From: Pseudomonas trivialis
GTDB lineage: Bacteria; Pseudomonadota; Gammaproteobacteria; Pseudomonadales; Pseudomonadaceae
Direction: 5' to 3'
NCBI RefSeq assembly: GCF_001439805.1
Contig: NZ_JYLK01000011.1
Coordinates: 1 to 64,000 of the forward strand
Length of the DNA: 64,000 nt
Position numbers and translations under genes: made by a program. This document shows positions 17,912-26,868 of this stretch, piece by piece. Numbering within the stretch: the first letter of the stretch is position 1; each line of letters opens with the position of its first letter. The notes beneath the pieces are model-generated. The model searched no databases and was not told where the DNA came from. It saw only the letters and a program-made list of their open reading frames with translations.

Positions 17912-19902
17912 CAGAACACCCCCCGGTACTTGGCAATGGTCTTGAGCACTTTGGCCGGTACCTCGAACCTTCGTCGGTTGATAATGATGCCGTCCACCTT
18001 GCCGAAGGCCGTATTGAGGATCGACAGCGCATGTTCCACCACCGGTACCGTGCTTTTCTGGGCCTCCACCACCAACGCGATCAGATCGGCCCGCCTGAGG
18101 CTGACAAAGGCGTCGCGGTTATCCAAAAGCGCTGAGGCATCGAGCAGCACCACTTCTCCCGGCGAGGCCGTCCGCGCACCTCCGACGCGGACCTTGATGC
18201 CATTTTCCTGAAGCAGTTGTCGTAATTGCCCCACCACAAAACTCACCCCCTCGCCGTGGCGCGCCGAGGTCAGGCCGAGGGTCATGCCTTGTTCGGTTAT
18301 CCGTTCGGGCTCAAGCAAACCGTAGAGTCGATAGATGCTGGCATTGAACGCGTTGGTGCTCTGCGCGGTGCTGGTGTCCAGCTCCGGCAGGGTGGTCCAC
18401 AGCGGCAGGCCGAACTTGCGTTCCACCAGGCCGCCGTCATGGATGCGCTGATCGAGCAGGTAGCACAGGTACACCACCAGCAGGCCGACGACGATGGCAA
18501 ACGGGATCGCCAGCGTCAGCATCACCAGGGTTTTCGGGAAGATGCGCCCCGGGTTCAGGGTGGCTTCTTCGATCACTGCGATGTTGCTGATCTGGCTGTT
18601 ATCCAGCTCACGGTCGATGCGCGATTTTTCCAGGTTGTCCACATACAGCGCGTAGTTACGCTCGGTGGCGCTCAGCTCGCGGGACAGGCGCGTCAGCTCC
18701 GGTTCAATCTCCAGCGCCTGCTTGCGCTGGGCTTCCAGGTTGACCAGTTGTTTCTGCTGCTGAACCAGTTGGGTACGCAGCGCCAGGTTGTTGCTGGACT
18801 CGTCCAGCAGCACCCGTTGCAGGTGGATTTCCAGGGTGTTCGGCGCGCGGTTTTCCGAGCTCTGCACGGTGTTGCTTTCAGCCGCCACCTGCACCTGCAT
18901 GGCACGGATCGACGCATCCAGGGCTTTGACCGGCGGCGCGTTATCGGTGTAGGTGCGCATCATGTCCGCGCGTTCCAGCAGCTTTTGGTTGAGCAGGCGG
19001 CGCAAATCCTGTTGCTGAGGATTGAGCGCAATCTGGCGCACCGTGGTCACTTCCTTGGGCTGGCTCTTGAGCTGGGTGCGAGTGCTCTCGATGGCGCTGT
19101 CGGAGGAGGCGATCAGGCGGGTGGTGTTGAAGGTTTCGCCGCGCAGCACGTTGATACGCTCGGACAGATCCTCCAGGCGATCGGTGATGCTGGCCGCGCC
19201 GATTTCGTTCAGGTGCGTGAGGATCTGCTCCTTGTAGCTCTTGATCTCGGTGGCACTGTTGGACACCTGGCCCTCATAGAACGCATAGAGGCTTTTACGC
19301 CCCAGCGCCTGGGTGCGCTCGTTGATGTAAATCTCGACCCAGCTTTTGACCACGGCCTGGGCGATCTGTGGATCGCCCCACTTGAAGCTGATGTCCATCA
19401 CCGTGGAGCCGGCGGCGTGGCTGACTTCGAAGCTTTGCTCCAGGCCTGCGGCCAGGCGCTCGACCGGGGTGGTTTTTTCAATGACACCCAGGGATTCCAG
19501 CACCACGCGCACACCATCGGAGATCGCCCCGGTTGCATTTTTGACATGGTATTTGCCCAGCTTCCAGACGCCTTCCGGCGGCGGCTGGTTGGCCAGCACT
19601 TCCAGGTAACGCTCGGCAACCGCGCGCACAATCGGGCGCCCGGTCAGCAGGCGCTCTTCGTCGACAATCGGGTCGCGCTGGGTGCTGGGCATCACCAGTG
19701 CCTGACGGTTGCTGATCTCGATGGGCAGCGTCGAATCACGCCCCGGTTTCACCAGCAGGCGCGCGGTGGATTCGTACTTGGCCGGCAGCAGGAACGCCCC
19801 CAGCAGGATAATGACCAGCGCAGCGAGGGCCGCCAGCTTGAACTCGTGGCGGAAGATGAAAAACAGGCGCAGAAGATCACGAAAAGAACGGATCTCGATC
19901 AT
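17911..19902 (-). CDS. pslE: PslE: Wzz-type polysaccharide co-polymerase with degenerate kinase-like domain
   Basis: 663 residues. A Wzz domain has two membrane helices (about 19-38 and 440-462) bracketing a long periplasmic coiled coil (about 170-430, rich in Q/E/L heptads). The last ~150 residues resemble the BY-kinase/ParA fold (M-T-L-G-L-T-S-A-R-H-G-E-G-V-S-F), but the Walker A lysine and following Ser/Thr are missing and there is no tyrosine cluster, so kinase activity is unlikely. It controls chain length and partners the outer-membrane PslD. A GGAG-type site precedes ATG 19902, 14 bases after pslD. Confidence 0.9.
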   Translation of the reverse strand: MIEIRSFRDLLRLFFIFRHEFKLAALAALVIILLGAFLLPAKYESTARLLVKPGRDSTLPIEISNRQALVMPSTQRDPIVDEERLLTGRPIVRAVAERYLEVLANQPPPEGVWKLGKYHVKNATGAISDGVRVVLESLGVIEKTTPVERLAAGLEQSFEVSHAAGSTVMDISFKWGDPQIAQAVVKSWVEIYINERTQALGRKSLYAFYEGQVSNSATEIKSYKEQILTHLNEIGAASITDRLEDLSERINVLRGETFNTTRLIASSDSAIESTRTQLKSQPKEVTTVRQIALNPQQQDLRRLLNQKLLERADMMRTYTDNAPPVKALDASIRAMQVQVAAESNTVQSSENRAPNTLEIHLQRVLLDESSNNLALRTQLVQQQKQLVNLEAQRKQALEIEPELTRLSRELSATERNYALYVDNLEKSRIDRELDNSQISNIAVIEEATLNPGRIFPKTLVMLTLAIPFAIVVGLLVVYLCYLLDQRIHDGGLVERKFGLPLWTTLPELDTSTAQSTNAFNASIYRLYGLLEPERITEQGMTLGLTSARHGEGVSFVVGQLRQLLQENGIKVRVGGARTASPGEVVLLDASALLDNRDAFVSLRRADLIALVVEAQKSTVPVVEHALSILNTAFGKVDGIIINRRRFEVPAKVLKTIAKYRGVF

Positions 19903-19916
19903 GGGATGTCGCTCCT

Positions 19917-20696
19917 TTAGTTGGTGCCGCCGCTGGTTCGGGAATAGTTGTAGCCAACCCCGATGGACTTGGTGAACGGAATCAGCTGGTTCAAGTAGGT
20001 GTCCACTCCCTGGATACGCTCGCCCACGTTGGATTTGGGCACGAACACCACGTCGCCGCGTTGCAGTCGCACCGGTTTGCGGCCGACGGGGCCGGTCTTG
20101 AGGTATTGGCTGAAGTCCAGGAAGTAAGCGCGGTAGGTGCCCTCGGCATCTTCGCGCAGCAACGCAACCATGCTTGCGTTGCCCGCCGGGTTCACGCCGC
20201 CGGCGCCGACAATCGCCTGCTCCAGGGTGTTGGCGATACCGATCTGCACCGAAGTCGGGTTATTCACCGCGCCGCCGACGATCACCGAGTTGCTCGGTGC
20301 CTGGTTGATATTCACCGTCACCCGCGGTTCGCGGTACACCGGTGCCAGTTTGTTGCTCAACTCGGCCGCCAGCTCCGAGGGCTGGCGCCCGGCGACCTGC
20401 AGTGGCCCCAGAAACGGGTAGTTGATCTTGCCGTCGGTCTGCACCGTGTACAGCGTCAGCTCGTAGATGGTGCTGACATTGAACGCCGACAGCGTCGGCA
20501 TCTCCCCGGCATCGCGCACGATACGCAACTGGTCGCCGACACGGATGCGCTCCACCGCCGGTGGCAATTGGGCCAACTGGTCGAGGGCGCGCTTGCCTTC
20601 CTCCACCGCCTGGTCATCCGGCGCGACAATGCGGGCCGGCGTGTTGCACCCGGCCAGGGCGAGCAACGCTACAACAAGCAAGATTCGTTTCATCAT
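19917..20696 (-). CDS. pslD: PslD: outer-membrane polysaccharide export lipoprotein
   Basis: 259 residues from ATG 20696, chosen for the AGGAAG 7 bases upstream; earlier in-frame starts at 20717 and 20732 lack a ribosome site. Lipoprotein signal with lipobox L-A-G-C (Cys about 18), then a Wza-like polysaccharide export (BexD/CtrA/VexA) domain: R-V-G-D-Q-L-R-I, then a soluble-ligand-binding-beta-grasp repeat with V-I-V-G-G-A-V-N-N-P and R-G-D-V-V-F-V-P. It forms the exit channel for Psl with PslE. Confidence 0.9.
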   Translation of the reverse strand: MMKRILLVVALLALAGCNTPARIVAPDDQAVEEGKRALDQLAQLPPAVERIRVGDQLRIVRDAGEMPTLSAFNVSTIYELTLYTVQTDGKINYPFLGPLQVAGRQPSELAAELSNKLAPVYREPRVTVNINQAPSNSVIVGGAVNNPTSVQIGIANTLEQAIVGAGGVNPAGNASMVALLREDAEGTYRAYFLDFSQYLKTGPVGRKPVRLQRGDVVFVPKSNVGERIQGVDTYLNQLIPFTKSIGVGYNYSRTSGGTN

Positions 20697-20722
20697 AGGT
20701 GACTTCCTGTAGGTCATGATGC

Positions 20723-21634
20723 TCACTTCCAATAGCCGGGGAACATGCTGATGCGTCGCTTGACCGCAACGGGGAGGCGGCGCTCCAGTTGGCCCAGGCG
20801 ATAGCCGAGCAACTTGAAGGCACTGCGCACCAGCACTTCGGGGACGCGGTGCAGTGCACCGGCCTTGCGCAGGGCCGCCAGCTCCGCCAGCACGTAGCGT
20901 TTACCTTCACCGCCGGCATCGCCAAAGGCCTGGCGGATCCACGGTTCGCGACCGTAAAACACGCCAATGTCGAAGTAGCGGTGAAATTCATCCATGACAC
21001 GGTAATCGTGGGAGTGGTACACCCGCGCCGAGGCGGCGTAGCGCACCTTGTAGCCGTCGAGCAGCATCCGCGCGGCCACGTAGGCGTCTTCGCTGCCGAT
21101 CACATCGGCGGGGAAGCCACCCACGGCTTGCAGTGCGCTGCGCCGGTACACCGAAAACGAATCGGAACTGAAGCAGGTCTTGATCCCCAGTTGCGGGGCG
21201 TCGGCCAGGCTTTTGCTGCGGCTCTGGGCCGGATAGTTGAAATGCCGCGACTGCGCGCCGAGCACGCCGGCGTCCGGATGCGGCAATTGGCGCCCGTAAG
21301 CGACGCCGTTGAGCGGGTCCTGCTGCAGTTCATCGAGCAGGTTGGCAAACGTTTCGGGGTCGGCGGGAATCGCGTCCTGGGTCATCACGATCAGCGCATC
21401 GCCGCTCACCTGTTCGCTGGCCCAGCGCCGCGTGCCGCCATGGTTGAAATCGCGGGCGTCGATCACCTCGACCCGGGCGCCGAATTCGCGAAAGCGGACC
21501 ACCGTGTCATCGCTGGAGGCGCTGTCCACCACCAGCATCTCGTCCGGTTGCCTGGTTTGCATCTGCAGCGCAGGCAACAGCCGCGCCAGGTGGCCGGCGG
21601 CGTTGCGGGTCGGGATGATCAGCGAGGTGCGCAT
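20723..21634 (-). CDS. pslC: PslC: glycosyltransferase, GT2 family
   Basis: 303-residue GT-A enzyme: N-terminal S-L-I-I-P-T-R-N, V-V-D-S-A-S-S-D-D-T, a D-A-I-P-A-D region in place of the usual DxD, and a C-terminal S-E-D-A-Y-V-A-A-R-M catalytic-base motif. Rhamnosyltransferase-like N-H-G-G-T-R-R is present. Inferred to add one sugar, possibly rhamnose, to the Psl repeat. Separated from the pslB stop by one base. Confidence 0.88.
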   Translation of the reverse strand: MRTSLIIPTRNAAGHLARLLPALQMQTRQPDEMLVVDSASSDDTVVRFREFGARVEVIDARDFNHGGTRRWASEQVSGDALIVMTQDAIPADPETFANLLDELQQDPLNGVAYGRQLPHPDAGVLGAQSRHFNYPAQSRSKSLADAPQLGIKTCFSSDSFSVYRRSALQAVGGFPADVIGSEDAYVAARMLLDGYKVRYAASARVYHSHDYRVMDEFHRYFDIGVFYGREPWIRQAFGDAGGEGKRYVLAELAALRKAGALHRVPEVLVRSAFKLLGYRLGQLERRLPVAVKRRISMFPGYWK

Positions 21635-21635
21635 G

Positions 21636-23096
21636 TCACTTCTTCACATCGGCAGGCGCGCGCCCGTAGATATCGTCAAAGCGCACGATATCGTCCTCGC
21701 CCAGGTACTCGCCGCTCTGCACCTCGATCATCACCAGGTCGATGATGCCGGGGTTGGTCAAGCGATGCTTGTGCCCGGCGGGAATATAGGTGGACTCATT
21801 GGCGTTGATCAGAAATTCGCGCTCGCCATTGGTGATCTGCGCAGCGCCGCTGACCACCACCCAGTGTTCACTGCGGTGATGGTGCATCTGCAACGACAAC
21901 GACGCCTGCGGCTTGACCACGATGCGCTTGATCTTGAACCGGCTGCTTTCCTCCAGCACGGTGTAGGTGCCCCACGGCCGGGTGACGGTGCGGTGCAGAC
22001 TGTACGCCGGATGGTTCTGGCGCTTGAGTTCGGCGACGATATAGCGCACATCCTGGCTGCGGTGCGCGTCGGCAATCAGCAGGGCATCGGGGGTGTCGAC
22101 GATGATCAGGTCGCGCACGCCCACGGCACCGAGCACGCGCTTGGGCGAGTCGATGTAGCAGTTGTGTACATCATGCAAAATCGCTTCGCCGTTGATCTGG
22201 TTGCCATGGGCATCGCTCGGCGTGAGCTGGCGCAGGGCTTCCCACGAGCCGATGTCGCTCCAGCCGATATCGCAGGGCACCACGGCCACCTGCGTGGATT
22301 TCTCCATCAGCGCCACGTCAATGGACACGTCCGGCGCGCTGCCGAAGGCCTCTGCGTCCAGCTCACGCTGGCGCGAGGTTTTGTTCTGCAGGTGCTGGCT
22401 GTGTTCCAGGGCGGCGCGGGCCGCCTGCAATACGTCGGGCGCGTAAGTGGTCAGTTCGTCCACCAGGGTTTTGGCTTTGAAGCAGAACATGCCGGCATTC
22501 CACAAATGTTTGCCACCGTCGAGGTAGGCTTGCGCGGTGGCCAGGTCCGGCTTCTCGACAAAGCGCTGCACGCGGTTGCCGGTGCTCAGCGCCTCGCCTT
22601 TTTCGATATAGCCAAAGCCGGTTTCCGGGTGGTCGGGCTGGATACCGAAGGTCACCAGAAAGCCTGCCTCGGCCAGGTCACGGGCCTGGGTCACGGCGGC
22701 GGCGAACGCGGTCTCGTTGTGGATCAGATGGTCGGCGGGCATCACCAGCAGTTGTGCGTCATCGCCAAAATGTTCCTGCACATGCAGCGCCGCCACGGCG
22801 ATGGCCGCAGCCGTGTTGCGCCCGAACGGCTCCAGCAGCAGGTCCAGGGGCAGGTGGGACGGGTTGACCAATCGGTAGTCATCGAGGGTACGGAACAGCA
22901 TCTCGCGGTTGGTCACCGTCAGCACACTCTCCACACCGGGCAGGCGTGCGGCGCGCTGAAAAGTTTTCTGCAACAGGCTCTGGCCATCACGCATGCGCAT
23001 GAACGGCTTGGGCATGTTCTGGCGTGACACTGGCCACAGCCGCGTCCCCGACCCACCGGAAATGATGCAGGGAATTAATCCGTTGAGGGTATTCAT
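21636..23096 (-). CDS. pslB: PslB: mannose-1-phosphate guanylyltransferase / mannose-6-phosphate isomerase
   Basis: 486 residues, bifunctional AlgA/ManC type. The N-terminal nucleotidyltransferase has G-G-S-G-T-R-L-W-P-V-S-R and F-V-E-K-P; the C-terminal cupin isomerase has Q-M-H-H-H-R-S-E-H-W and E-x-I-P-A-G-x-x-H metal-binding residues. It supplies GDP-mannose for Psl. ATG 23096 overlaps the pslA stop as TGATG; a TTG one codon earlier (23099) is possible. Confidence 0.93.
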   Translation of the reverse strand: MNTLNGLIPCIISGGSGTRLWPVSRQNMPKPFMRMRDGQSLLQKTFQRAARLPGVESVLTVTNREMLFRTLDDYRLVNPSHLPLDLLLEPFGRNTAAAIAVAALHVQEHFGDDAQLLVMPADHLIHNETAFAAAVTQARDLAEAGFLVTFGIQPDHPETGFGYIEKGEALSTGNRVQRFVEKPDLATAQAYLDGGKHLWNAGMFCFKAKTLVDELTTYAPDVLQAARAALEHSQHLQNKTSRQRELDAEAFGSAPDVSIDVALMEKSTQVAVVPCDIGWSDIGSWEALRQLTPSDAHGNQINGEAILHDVHNCYIDSPKRVLGAVGVRDLIIVDTPDALLIADAHRSQDVRYIVAELKRQNHPAYSLHRTVTRPWGTYTVLEESSRFKIKRIVVKPQASLSLQMHHHRSEHWVVVSGAAQITNGEREFLINANESTYIPAGHKHRLTNPGIIDLVMIEVQSGEYLGEDDIVRFDDIYGRAPADVKK

Positions 23097-24535
23097 CAAT
23101 AGACTTCCTTGGTGGATAGAACGGCGGGAACCGTCATGAAGACGATGTACAAGTCAAACCACACCGACCACTTGGAGATGTATTCCAGGTCGTACTCGAC
23201 ACGTTTCTGGATTTTGAACAGGGTGTCGGTTTCACCCCGGTAACCATTGATCTGCGCCCAGCCGGTGATACCCGGTTTGACCCGGTGCCTGGAGCTGTAC
23301 TCGCTCACCGCCACTTCGAAAGGTACCCCGGCGGCCTTGGTGGCAGTGGCGTGCGGGCGCGGGCCGACCATCGACATGTTGCCCAGCAGCACATTGAACA
23401 ACTGCGGGAGCTCGTCGATGCTGGTTTTGCGGATGATGCGCCCGACGCGGGTGATGCGCGGATCGTGCCGGGTGGTTTGTTGTTGCGCGGTAAAATCGCT
23501 CTGGTCGGTGTACATCGAACGAAACTTGAACACCCGTATTTCATTGTCGTTGTAGCCAAAGCGGTTCTGGCGAAACAACACCGGGCCCCTGGAGTCGAGC
23601 TTGATCGCAATGGCCGTGATGATCATCAGCGGCGACAGCGCCACCAGCGCCAGGCTCGCCAGGAAACAATCTTCAAGGCGCTTGATCACCGGCGACCAGC
23701 CACGCAATGGCAACTGCGAGGTGTTGAACATCAGGATGCCGCCCACGTCGGTGATCTTGCTATGGCCGTAGCGCAGCGCGGCCATGTCCGGCACCAGCAT
23801 CACGTTCACCGACAACTGTCGCAGACGATTGACCAGCCCATGGATGCGCTGCTCCGCAGCCCAGGGCAGGCAGATCATCACCTGGTTGACCTGCTCGGCG
23901 CGGATCAGCTTTTCCAGGTCGCGGGTGTTACCCAGCAATGGCAGATTGCTTAACTCCTTGGGGATGCGCTCGGTGCGATCATCGATAAAACCGATCAGAC
24001 CGGAGCGAATATCACCGTTGCGTTGCAGATGGTCGGCAACGTGCACGGCGGTGTCGGTAAACCCAAGGATCACCGTGCGCTGCAGGTACTTACCCTTGCG
24101 CATCAAACTGCTGTAAAGGCGCAGCATCAACAAACGTTCGAGACAAAACAGCCCAAGGCTGGCGAAGTACCAGGTCAACAGGTTACGTGGCGTCAAGTGT
24201 GGAAAAAACAGCAATATCTGATACATGAACAGCAGGATGCAGAAGGCGGCTGACCAGGCCTTGATCTTGGTTTTCAGGCGCAAACGGTTGCTGAACAACT
24301 CTTCCGAATAAATACCCAACGCCTGGAACAAAATGATGGTCAGAAACGCAAAAAATACGAGCAGGCCAAGGAAGTGAGGACGCATCTGCGGGTTCATCGG
24401 ATCGATGAAAAAAACCAGCACCAGCGGGGGTAATATCGCACTTAGACCATGAATAAATTTGACGAAAACAACAAAAAACTCAACAAACCCGGCACGCGTT
24501 AAAAACAAGCTATCGACGGATGACTTTTCTCGCAT
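23096..24535 (-). CDS. pslA: PslA: undecaprenyl-phosphate sugar phosphotransferase (first psl gene)
   Basis: 479 residues, WbaP/WcaJ-type polyprenol-phosphate glycosylphosphotransferase. Four to five N-terminal membrane helices, a CoA-binding-like central domain (V-I-L-G-F-T-D-T) and a C-terminal bacterial sugar transferase domain (K-L-D-S-R-G-P-V-L-F-R-Q-N-R-F-G, S-I-D-E-L-P-Q-L-F-N-V, M-V-G-P-R-P). It starts Psl synthesis on the lipid carrier. ATG 24535 is chosen because GAGGG lies 7 bases upstream; that same stretch is a candidate RsmA site. Confidence 0.92.
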   Translation of the reverse strand: MREKSSVDSLFLTRAGFVEFFVVFVKFIHGLSAILPPLVLVFFIDPMNPQMRPHFLGLLVFFAFLTIILFQALGIYSEELFSNRLRLKTKIKAWSAAFCILLFMYQILLFFPHLTPRNLLTWYFASLGLFCLERLLMLRLYSSLMRKGKYLQRTVILGFTDTAVHVADHLQRNGDIRSGLIGFIDDRTERIPKELSNLPLLGNTRDLEKLIRAEQVNQVMICLPWAAEQRIHGLVNRLRQLSVNVMLVPDMAALRYGHSKITDVGGILMFNTSQLPLRGWSPVIKRLEDCFLASLALVALSPLMIITAIAIKLDSRGPVLFRQNRFGYNDNEIRVFKFRSMYTDQSDFTAQQQTTRHDPRITRVGRIIRKTSIDELPQLFNVLLGNMSMVGPRPHATATKAAGVPFEVAVSEYSSRHRVKPGITGWAQINGYRGETDTLFKIQKRVEYDLEYISKWSVWFDLYIVFMTVPAVLSTKEVY

Positions 24536-24702
24536 AAAACATCCCTCATTGCACTCCATGCGCTATAGCCGGTATGCGTTAGTGGTGCATTAAACTCGGC
24601 TACGCTGGGGAAATCGCAACTAATCAGTTCAAATGCAGTGCATCCATTTGAAGGGAACTTGCGGGGGCTGTGGCTAAAGGAAGTGTTCCTCATGGTTGCT
24701 TA

Positions 24703-24716
24703 GTCAACGAATTGAC
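24703..24716 (-). promoter_or_regulatory. FleQ-like box 1 of the psl promoter
   Basis: GTCAACGAATTGAC is nearly palindromic and agrees with the P. aeruginosa FleQ consensus GTCANTAAATTGAC at all but two or so positions. It lies about 170 bases upstream of pslA. FleQ and c-di-GMP control of psl is established in P. aeruginosa; the match is seen, the binding is inferred. Confidence 0.6.
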
Positions 24717-24763
24717 GGTGTTGCAGGTGTCGCGTTTTAAAGAGGTTAATCAGTGTTTTATGA

Positions 24764-24777
24764 GGCATTTTATTGAC
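24764..24777 (-). promoter_or_regulatory. FleQ-like box 2 of the psl promoter
   Basis: Read on the minus strand, GTCAATAAAATGCC matches the FleQ consensus GTCANTAAATTGAC strongly in its left half and weakly in its right half. Its centre is 61 bases, about six helical turns, from box 1. Confidence 0.45.
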
Positions 24778-24784
24778 ATTCCTT

Positions 24785-25053
24785 GTCCAGACGAGTGGTA
24801 AGAGAGGGTGTGTTTTTGAGTGTAGGAACAAATGTGAAAATTTTCCTGCTCAACTGCAAAGGTTTTTTGAAAGGCGGTGGGAAAGGGGGACAAGGAGGAT
24901 GGGGAAGTTACGACTAAGTGCCGTGGCTGCGGGGTTTTAGTGGGGTTGGAAGTTGTCTTTTTAACTTCAAAAATAAATGAAAAAAAGTTACTCGCAGGAC
25001 CGACAGCGACCGTTTTTAATGGTGATGCCGGCTCCCACAGAGATACTGGGTTG
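24785..25053. other. Intergenic stretch upstream of the psl promoter, no gene seen
   Basis: About 270 AT-richer bases between the psl promoter and the convergent end of the isonitrile hydratase gene. It has runs of A and T but no convincing open frame, hairpin terminator or repeat. Possible distal regulatory DNA for psl. Confidence 0.4.
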
Positions 25054-25734
25054 TCAGCCTAAACGCGCGGCCGCGCGTGCGGTAATTTCACCCCGCACCC
25101 TGCGCGATTCGGCGGTGCGCTTGTGGGCTTCATCCAGCACATGCTGCGGCGCAGTATCCGGGCGACCGGCATCGAAAGGTGGCGCGGGCGCGTATTCGAT
25201 CTGCAACTGCACCAGTTGCGCCGCCGCTTCGCTGTACAGCTCCGCTGCCAGCACCAGCGCAAAGTCGATCCCTGCGGTAATGCCGCCGCCGGTGAACAGG
25301 TTGCCGTCGCGCACCACGCGTTCCTGCACCGGGATTGCGCCGAGGGGGGCGAGCATGTCGTGGTAGGCCCAATGAGTCGTGGCCTTGCGACCGCGCAGCA
25401 AACCCGCCGCGCCGAGTACCAGTGAGCCGGTGCACACCGAGGTCACATAGCGCGCGGTGAGCGACTGGGCCTTGAGGAAGTCCAGCGTGTCGGCGTCTTC
25501 CATCAATGCACCGACGCCGGCACCGCCGGGCACGCAAAGTACATCCAGATTGGGGCAATCGGCGTAAGTCATGGTCGGCGTGAACACCAGACCGGTGCTG
25601 GAGGTGACTGGCGCGAGATCTTTCCACACCAGATGCAACTTCACCTCCGGCAGCGAGCCCAGCACGTCGTAAGGTCCCGTGAGGTCCAGTTGCTGAATGC
25701 CGGGGAACAGCAGGAAGCCGATCTGCAAGGTCAT
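25054..25734 (-). CDS. inhA: Isonitrile (isocyanide) hydratase, DJ-1/PfpI superfamily
   Basis: 226 residues from ATG 25734 (M-T-L-Q-I-G-F-L-L-F-P-G), with the nucleophile-elbow cysteine at residue 101 (T-S-V-C101-T-G-S) as reported for Pseudomonas isocyanide hydratase, the D-L-T-G-P acid region near residue 17, and A-T-T-H-W after the elbow. By family it hydrates isonitriles to N-formamides through a thioimidate intermediate, in the cytoplasm. It is divergent from a GlxA-type regulator 92 bases away, which probably controls it. Confidence 0.85.
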   Translation of the reverse strand: MTLQIGFLLFPGIQQLDLTGPYDVLGSLPEVKLHLVWKDLAPVTSSTGLVFTPTMTYADCPNLDVLCVPGGAGVGALMEDADTLDFLKAQSLTARYVTSVCTGSLVLGAAGLLRGRKATTHWAYHDMLAPLGAIPVQERVVRDGNLFTGGGITAGIDFALVLAAELYSEAAAQLVQLQIEYAPAPPFDAGRPDTAPQHVLDEAHKRTAESRRVRGEITARAAARLG

Positions 25735-25826
25735 GAATGAAACTCCATTGAGAAGAAGTAGACGCTTGCACTGTAGAAGCCTAGGCTCTGGCGTATACGC
25801 CATTGAGCCCACAAATTCCGCCAATC

Positions 25827-26792
25827 ATGCCCAGAATTATTCATATACTCGCTTTTGATAACGCACAGGTGCTCGATGTGACCGGGCCGTTGCAGGTGTT
25901 CGCATCGGCCAACGACCTGGCCCGCCAGCGCGGGCAGCCGTTGCCGTACAGTGTCTCGGTGGTCGCGGCACAGGCCGATCCGGTCATGACTTCCGCTGGC
26001 CTGGCGCTGGTGGCCGAGCCGTTGCCGGCGATCGATTCGCCGTGCGACACCCTGGTCATCGCCGGTGGCTGGGGCGTCTACGGCGCCGCCGAGGACCCCG
26101 CGCTGGTGCAGTGGGTACGCGCAAAAGCCCGGCACACGCGGCGTATGGCCTCGGTGTGCACCGGTGCTTTCCTGCTGGCGGCCAGCGGCCTGCTCGACGG
26201 TTGCCGCGTCGCCACCCACTGGACGCGCTGCGAGGAACTGGCGCGCAAGTTTCCCGCGTTGACGGTGGAGCCCAATCCGATCTTCATCCAGCAGGGTGCC
26301 GTGTGGACGTCGGCCGGCGTGACCGCCGGCATCGACCTGTGTCTGGCGCTCGTCGAGGAGGATCTCGGTCGCGCCGTGGCCCTGGAAGTGGCGCGGCACC
26401 TGGTGGTGTTCCTCAAGCGCCCGGGCGGCCAGTCGCAATTCAGCGTCACCCTGTCGCTGCAAAAGAGCGGCAGCCGCTTCGCCGAATTGCACGCCTGGAT
26501 CGCGGAAAACCTGACGCTGGACCTGAGCATTGCCACCCTGGCTGCAGAGGCCGGCATGAGCGAGCGCAGCTTCGTGCGCCACTACCGCGCCGAAACCGGC
26601 CAGACCCCCGCCCGGGCCGTTGAACTGATCCGCGTCGAAACCGCCCGCCGGCAACTGGCGGACAGCGCAGCGTCGATCAAGCGCATTGCCGTTCAGTGTG
26701 GGTTTGGTTGCGAAGAAACCTTGCGCCGCAGCTTCCTGCGCGCAGTGTCGGTGACACCTCAGGCATACCGGGAGCGTTTTTCACCGGCGTAG
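25827..26792 (+). CDS. GlxA-type AraC-family regulator (DJ-1 domain + AraC HTH)
   Basis: 321 residues from ATG 25827. The N-terminal DJ-1/PfpI domain (about 1-190) keeps the elbow cysteine (S-V-C-T-G-A) and A-T-H-W, so it resembles the neighbouring hydratase closely. A C-terminal AraC double helix-turn-helix (about 220-318: L-A-A-E-A-G-M-S-E-R-S-F-V-R-H-Y, then I-A-V-Q-C-G-F-G-C-E-E-T-L-R-R-S-F) binds DNA. Head-to-head position suggests it regulates inhA and perhaps itself. Ligand unknown, possibly an isonitrile or formamide. Confidence 0.85.
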   Translation: MPRIIHILAFDNAQVLDVTGPLQVFASANDLARQRGQPLPYSVSVVAAQADPVMTSAGLALVAEPLPAIDSPCDTLVIAGGWGVYGAAEDPALVQWVRAKARHTRRMASVCTGAFLLAASGLLDGCRVATHWTRCEELARKFPALTVEPNPIFIQQGAVWTSAGVTAGIDLCLALVEEDLGRAVALEVARHLVVFLKRPGGQSQFSVTLSLQKSGSRFAELHAWIAENLTLDLSIATLAAEAGMSERSFVRHYRAETGQTPARAVELIRVETARRQLADSAASIKRIAVQCGFGCEETLRRSFLRAVSVTPQAYRERFSPA

Positions 26793-26868
26793 CCATGCGG
26801 CCCTGCCAAACAGGTTCCGCCTGAAGCTGTCATGCAGCAAACTGGAGCCCCTATGCCGAGCTGGCTTA

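Larger units (their letters stand above)
24540..24784 (-). promoter_or_regulatory. psl leader with ANGGA (RsmA/CsrA-type) motifs
   Basis: On the minus strand the psl leader contains AGGGA (24542-24546, overlapping the pslA ribosome site), ATGGA (24555-24559), ATGGA (24643-24647) and AAGGA (24780-24784). Translational repression of psl by RsmA is known in P. aeruginosa. The cluster, with one motif on the Shine-Dalgarno sequence, fits that mode. Binding here is inferred. Confidence 0.5.

Noticed and set aside
18226..19920. 564-codon open frame on the plus strand opposite pslE
   Set aside because: Antisense shadow of a GC-rich gene; no family motifs or ribosome site, and pslE is secure.
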